Assembly: GCA_903813345.2 (NCBI GenBank)
Contig: CAIIXF020000187.1
Span: forward strand, 1-25,000
DNA from: Owenia fusiformis
Lineage: Eukaryota; Annelida; Polychaeta; Sabellida; Oweniidae
DNA: 25,000 bases
Direction: 5' to 3'
Position numbers and translations under genes: made by a program. The notes under the pieces were generated by a model. It made no database searches, was not told the DNA's origin, and saw only the letters and a list, made by a program, of their open reading frames with translations. Shown one piece after another: positions 21,099 to 25,000 of this stretch (the first letter of the stretch is position 1; each line of letters opens with the position of its first letter).

Positions 21099-21545
21099 GA
21101 ACACAGGCTAATACTGCATTAGCATTACATTGAACACAGGCTAATACTACATTAGCATTATACTGAACACAGGCTAATACTGCATTAGCATTACACTGAA
21201 CACAGGCTAATACTGCATTAGCATTACACTGAACACTGGCTAATACTGCATTAGCATTACACTGAACACAGGCTAATACTGCATTAGCATTACACTGAAT
21301 ACAGGCTAATACTGCATTAGCATTACACTGAACACAGGCTAATACTGCATTAGCATTACACTGAACACAGGCTAATACTGCATTAGCATTACATTGAACA
21401 CAGGCTAATACTGCATTAGCATTACATTGAACACAGGCTAATACTACATTAGCATTACATTGAACACAGGCTAATACTGCATTAGCATTACATTGAACAC
21501 AGGCTAATACTGCATTAGCATTACACTGAACAAAGGCTAATACTA
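21099..21545. repeat. 33-bp minisatellite, block B, about 13.5 copies
   Basis: Continuation of the 33-bp array after the insert, with the same unit and few substitutions. Several units are identical to those of block A, so the two blocks are parts of one array. Confidence 0.95.
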
Positions 21546-21690
21546 CATGAACAACACAATGATCATCAAGCTAATGGTGCATTAACAACACAATGACCAT
21601 CAAGCTAATATTGCATGAACATTGCACGAACCACAGGCTAATGTTGAACTGACCACAGGGTAATACTACTAATACTGTATACAAAAAATA
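21546..21690. repeat. diverged 34-bp-type units closing the satellite
   Basis: Units with ACAACACAATGATCATCAAG-type halves return here, so the 33-bp array is embedded in the 34-bp family. The boundary word ACGAACCACAGGCTAATGTTG at about 21627 parallels ACGAACCACAGGCTTATATTG at about 20515 on the other side. Units decay towards 21690. Confidence 0.8.
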
Positions 21691-22345
21691 TTCTGACCAC
21701 CAGGGAGAAATCAATAAATATTCCTACTTGACTTTTAAACAATTAAATGTCAGCTATCTGTCATATTAGATTGGCATCATTTATAAATTGGAGGCCTTTG
21801 ATCTTTAGTTTTTACAAAGAATGCATTAGTGTTGATGATGAAGTGCTTGCTCATATGGCCAGATTACCAGTAATCAATAAGTCTGCAAATGATACCATGT
21901 TTGCAAAAATATGCTCTTAAATTCCTCATTTGCTTCAATTGATCTTGGAAGTCTCTTGTTGTTTCCATAGTCAGTTTGATGCATGCTTTTTATTAAGTAT
22001 ACAATAAAGGCAAAAAGCAAGGTTTATTGGATTAGATGATGATTTGGCTTGTCATAGATTGTTTGGGTTAAGCTTCTCATGAATTAATTGGATATTCGCA
22101 CTTGACTTTTTGCCATTAACTATTTGTTGGTCATCTAATAGAATTTTGTATCTCTAATGAGTTTTATGACAATAATCTTTTGTAGTAAAATAATTTGATC
22201 TGTTTTAGCAAGGTTCATTTGATCTAGATGTTCAACATTCAATAAGCTTAAGAATAACATCATTTCTCCTTAGGCTTGCAGCTAGTTGCACAGCAAAAAG
22301 ATGTGATGAGTTTCCAAGAATGCACTATAATGGTTTAATGCCATT
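21691..22345. other. no feature seen
   Basis: No supported gene or repeat. A short ATG-initiated frame at 21747-21920 is discussed among the rejected items. Confidence 0.45.
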
Positions 22346-22590
22346 GCTCATGATGATTTTAACATGTTTGTTGTTCATGATGATTTTTACTTGTTTGCCA
22401 AAATTGATGATGATTGTATCATCTAGTATGTTTGTCATTATTCATGATGATTTTAACATGTTTGTCAAAATTGATGATGATTTTATCATGTATGTTTGTC
22501 ATTATTCATGATGATTTTAACATGTTTGTCAAAATTCATGATGATTTTAACGTTTGTCAACATTTTTGATGATTTAACATCATGTTTGTG
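22346..22590. repeat. ATGATGATTTT tandem repeat, 64-bp period
   Basis: CATGATGATTTTAACATG and related words recur every 30-35 bp, and TTTGTCATTATTCATGATGA starts at 22431 and 22495, giving a 64-bp higher period made of two variant half-units. Short frames on both strands here (22320-22511 plus, 22713-22486 minus) are repeat artefacts. Confidence 0.85.
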
Positions 22591-23998
22591 AAAGATTTTG
22601 CTTTCTGCTGTGTTCCAGTATCGTGTTACCTTGGTACACAATTTATAGACCTTTCTAGAGTATGAATTTCCTTCACTAATTACATTTCCTATTGGACACA
22701 ATAAATTAATCAAAATCTATCCTTAGTGATATAACCCACATAACTCCAGAGTTTGGATCATGAGCATCTCTGTATTACAAGTCTTACACTCTAATGCAGA
22801 AAGCAATTAAAATCCAGTGAATCAAAAGAAAATTATCCCAAAGAGAGACTCTAGATGGTTAGAATAGCCTCAAAGGAAATCAGCAGTTCCCATAAATCAC
22901 TCTATGGTGATTAGTGTTAATGAAACATATCAATTAGGTTGGTGCACCTCAGAGAATTCTCTATTATTAACACTGAAGCAAAAGTGTCAAACATGACTTT
23001 TTAGCAAACAGATGTAGTTTGGCTTTTCCCTGATTGATGACTCTCTGGTGGAGCTCCATTCTGGACTGGTTGCCTATGGTTACCATTATGGCCCAACACC
23101 TTTTCATGAAATAATTCCTTTCTGAGGTAGCGTTATATTGTCTGTGGCCACCGGCATATTTATTACAAGTGATTATGGTGTATTTTTAGAAGCATTGTGT
23201 GTATTTTATACCATGATGCGGTTGTCCTGGATCAAAGTACTCCTTTCCAAGAAATATTGTTGTAATTTTTACCAGCACTTTTGGAAATGAATTGTCTCAA
23301 ACATCAAGATATAAAAGTACAGCAAAATCCTCTCATGTGAACACTTAGAATTGGCTATATACTATTTGCATTATACCAAGTATTCAATTTTAGCAGTTTT
23401 GATAGCATTGGTTTTGATGGGAGTTGTTCTCCTGTGCACATTTTATTGTATACCATAATTTCAGTTTTACATGGAATAGCCAAACTGCCAACAAATTGAT
23501 CTAATTTTCTTTGCTATCTTATCAAGCATGAGTATATGATGACCTCATGGTTCCTGTGATTTACTCTCCCTTTGATCAGACAGAAAATGAGAAAATTAAA
23601 AGGCACGGGATAACAAGCCACCATAAAGCGTCACTTGATGTGATTATAAGACATGAAAATCTAATGTTATTTGGGAGAAAGTAGCAATTATAAAGTAATC
23701 TTGAAGTTTTATTTGATTGTTAACCTGTGATTATAAACTGTTATATCTGCTGGTTACAAAGGGATAAAATTCCAGTTTAATAACATAGTTTTATCAATCT
23801 GGGTGGTTGAGCCAGGCACAGATCCAAGTGGGCAAAAATAGACCTTTCACTAAGATCTCGTTTCAAATGTTCACAATTATCAGAAAAGACTTTGACAAGA
23901 CCTACCCATTAGGCCAGATATTTTCAAAAATTATTTAAAAGGCACAAATGTTCTTCCCTGCATTAATGCAGATGATTTCACTTCTTAGAATAATTTGA
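22591..23998. other. no feature seen
   Basis: Read on both strands without a supported gene, RNA or repeat. A 13-base word resembling a mariner end occurs at 22934-22946 but lacks a partner. Confidence 0.5.
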
Positions 23999-24023
23999 CC
24001 CCCCCCCCTCTCTCTCTCTCTCT
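23999..24023. repeat. C10 tract plus (TC)7 microsatellite
   Basis: Ten C (23999-24008) run directly into seven TC units and a T. It is a simple compound microsatellite. Confidence 0.95.
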
Positions 24024-25000
24024 ATACATAATGGTTTTCCAGAATTGTCACTGAGGACTGTGGGCGGTGTTTACAGATGAAGATCGCATCCTCATTTCAC
24101 ACACAATTTTCAACAAAACAAAGGAACTTAAAGATAATTCCAAAGTGGATTGTTCGCTCAAACTGAATAAACATGTCCAGAGTGCAATTTCAAAAATATT
24201 TCCAAACTTTATTGAGATGTGAGGATCAAGCCTGGAGGTATCTGTGATAGAGTTTAGTGAAAGTGGTCAATTAGTTGTAAATGAATAGCCCTAGGTTACA
24301 ATTCAAACAATTGAATCATGGGTCTACAAGAGTGCGGCACCTTTGACCCGTAATTGTGTTTGGATCTAATAAGATAGTTATACCGTAGTAATATGATATT
24401 GTCACTCATTCAAGACTCGAGTGTCCCCTATTCACTCTCAAAAACTCCCCAAGTAATTGTTTTAAAGGCAATCTGCTAATTTGATGCCCAAACGCCATGA
24501 ATCATCATATATCCATAAATCCTTGATTTTATACCCAAACAGAACTTGGTCTCTCGTAAAGCACCAAGGAGATTTACCGAGTGACCATATTATCGCTCCT
24601 AAATTTCAATTTTATTTTTTCTGTGTCGTTGGTAATCAGGAATAAAAGGTATAGTGTGATATACTATGACATAGATGACCACATAAACTTACTTCAATGC
24701 TCAAACTCTTCCTTCCCAATTAGTTTAGCTCTTACTTGTTCAGCCGAATGGCTTTTATTTCCACTCAGCCTTCTTCTCTAGAAATTATATGGCATTATAA
24801 CATTATAAAGCTACATTGACGCTGTCATTCCAGGATAAATTCTTTCACGCTCCCTATAAACATTACTTCCTTTGGTGGTTTATATATTTCTATTAGACAA
24901 GGTCATACACAAAGCTGTTCATTTTGGAACTGTTATTGCCCTTTTCCTTTATCACACTACCATGCACATGCTATGGGTACCAAGTTCGACTGTAGATTAA
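24024..25000. other. no feature seen
   Basis: A+T-rich DNA without a supported feature. The 66-codon frame at 24581-24781 starts at a non-ATG codon and is a hydrophobic chance translation. Confidence 0.5.

Noticed and set aside
21747-21920. 57-codon ATG frame with plausible-looking hydrophilic second half (VDDEVLAHMARLPVINKSAN)
   Set aside because: Dozens of frames this long are expected by chance in 25 kb of this composition, and no domain or splice structure supports it.
22934-22946. TTAGGTTGGTGCA, similar to the end of mariner-type elements
   Set aside because: No inverted partner or transposase remnant was found; a 13-base single-ended match is weak.
23950-23990. Forward frame reading INADDFTS, resembling the reverse-transcriptase YADD motif
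   Set aside because: A stop follows at once, and no other reverse-transcriptase block is visible nearby.

Overview
This window looks like non-coding DNA from an animal nuclear genome, most likely a mollusc and probably a bivalve. It is A+T rich, has no dense gene array, and no open frame gives a recognisable protein. It is full of microsatellites, short inverted-repeat elements and a 3.2 kb minisatellite. The lineage guess rests on two things: an element at 278-1079 with a (CCGT)n tract, degenerate internal repeats and a terminal hairpin, resembling bivalve 'pearl'-type / Helentron-associated elements, and repeated TGACCT/TGACCTTGACC-rich segments that I recall as common in molluscan intergenic DNA. 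This is inference; no database was searched.

Layout. 278-1079: Helentron/pearl-like non-autonomous element. 1190-1530, 3895-3965 and 8210-8350: TGACCT-rich repeat segments. 4799-4919 and 16852-16992: two copies of a short inverted-repeat element with identical 11-bp ends. 5413-6240 and 6551-6820 (minus strand): coding-like but stop- and frameshift-broken sequence; the second has a faint resemblance to the last two membrane helices of a rhodopsin-type receptor. 9775-9978: degenerate element built on AAGTGGAACA motifs. 10186-10490: 297-bp piggyBac-type MITE flanked by TTAA, with a 60-bp mini-version at 14773-14840. 12451-12531 and 14138-14300: G-run/C-run segments, one a canonical quadruplex motif. 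15179-15630: ATCC/ATTC microsatellite. 18465-21690: compound minisatellite, first 34-bp units with nested higher-order repeats (68, 136, 170 and 306 bp), then 33-bp units interrupted by a 180-bp insert. 22346-22590: ATGATGATTTT-type tandem repeat with a 64-bp period. The remainder is unannotated A+T-rich DNA.

How it works together. No genes here can be shown to cooperate. The window reads as intergenic or intronic DNA shaped by non-autonomous transposons and satellite expansion. Apparent long frames at 309-545, 15128-15639 and 20528-20953 are by-products of tandem repeats whose periods keep a frame open. The most informative objects are the TTAA-flanked MITE pair, the nested higher-order satellite, the insertion that splits it cleanly, and the broken minus-strand coding-like block.
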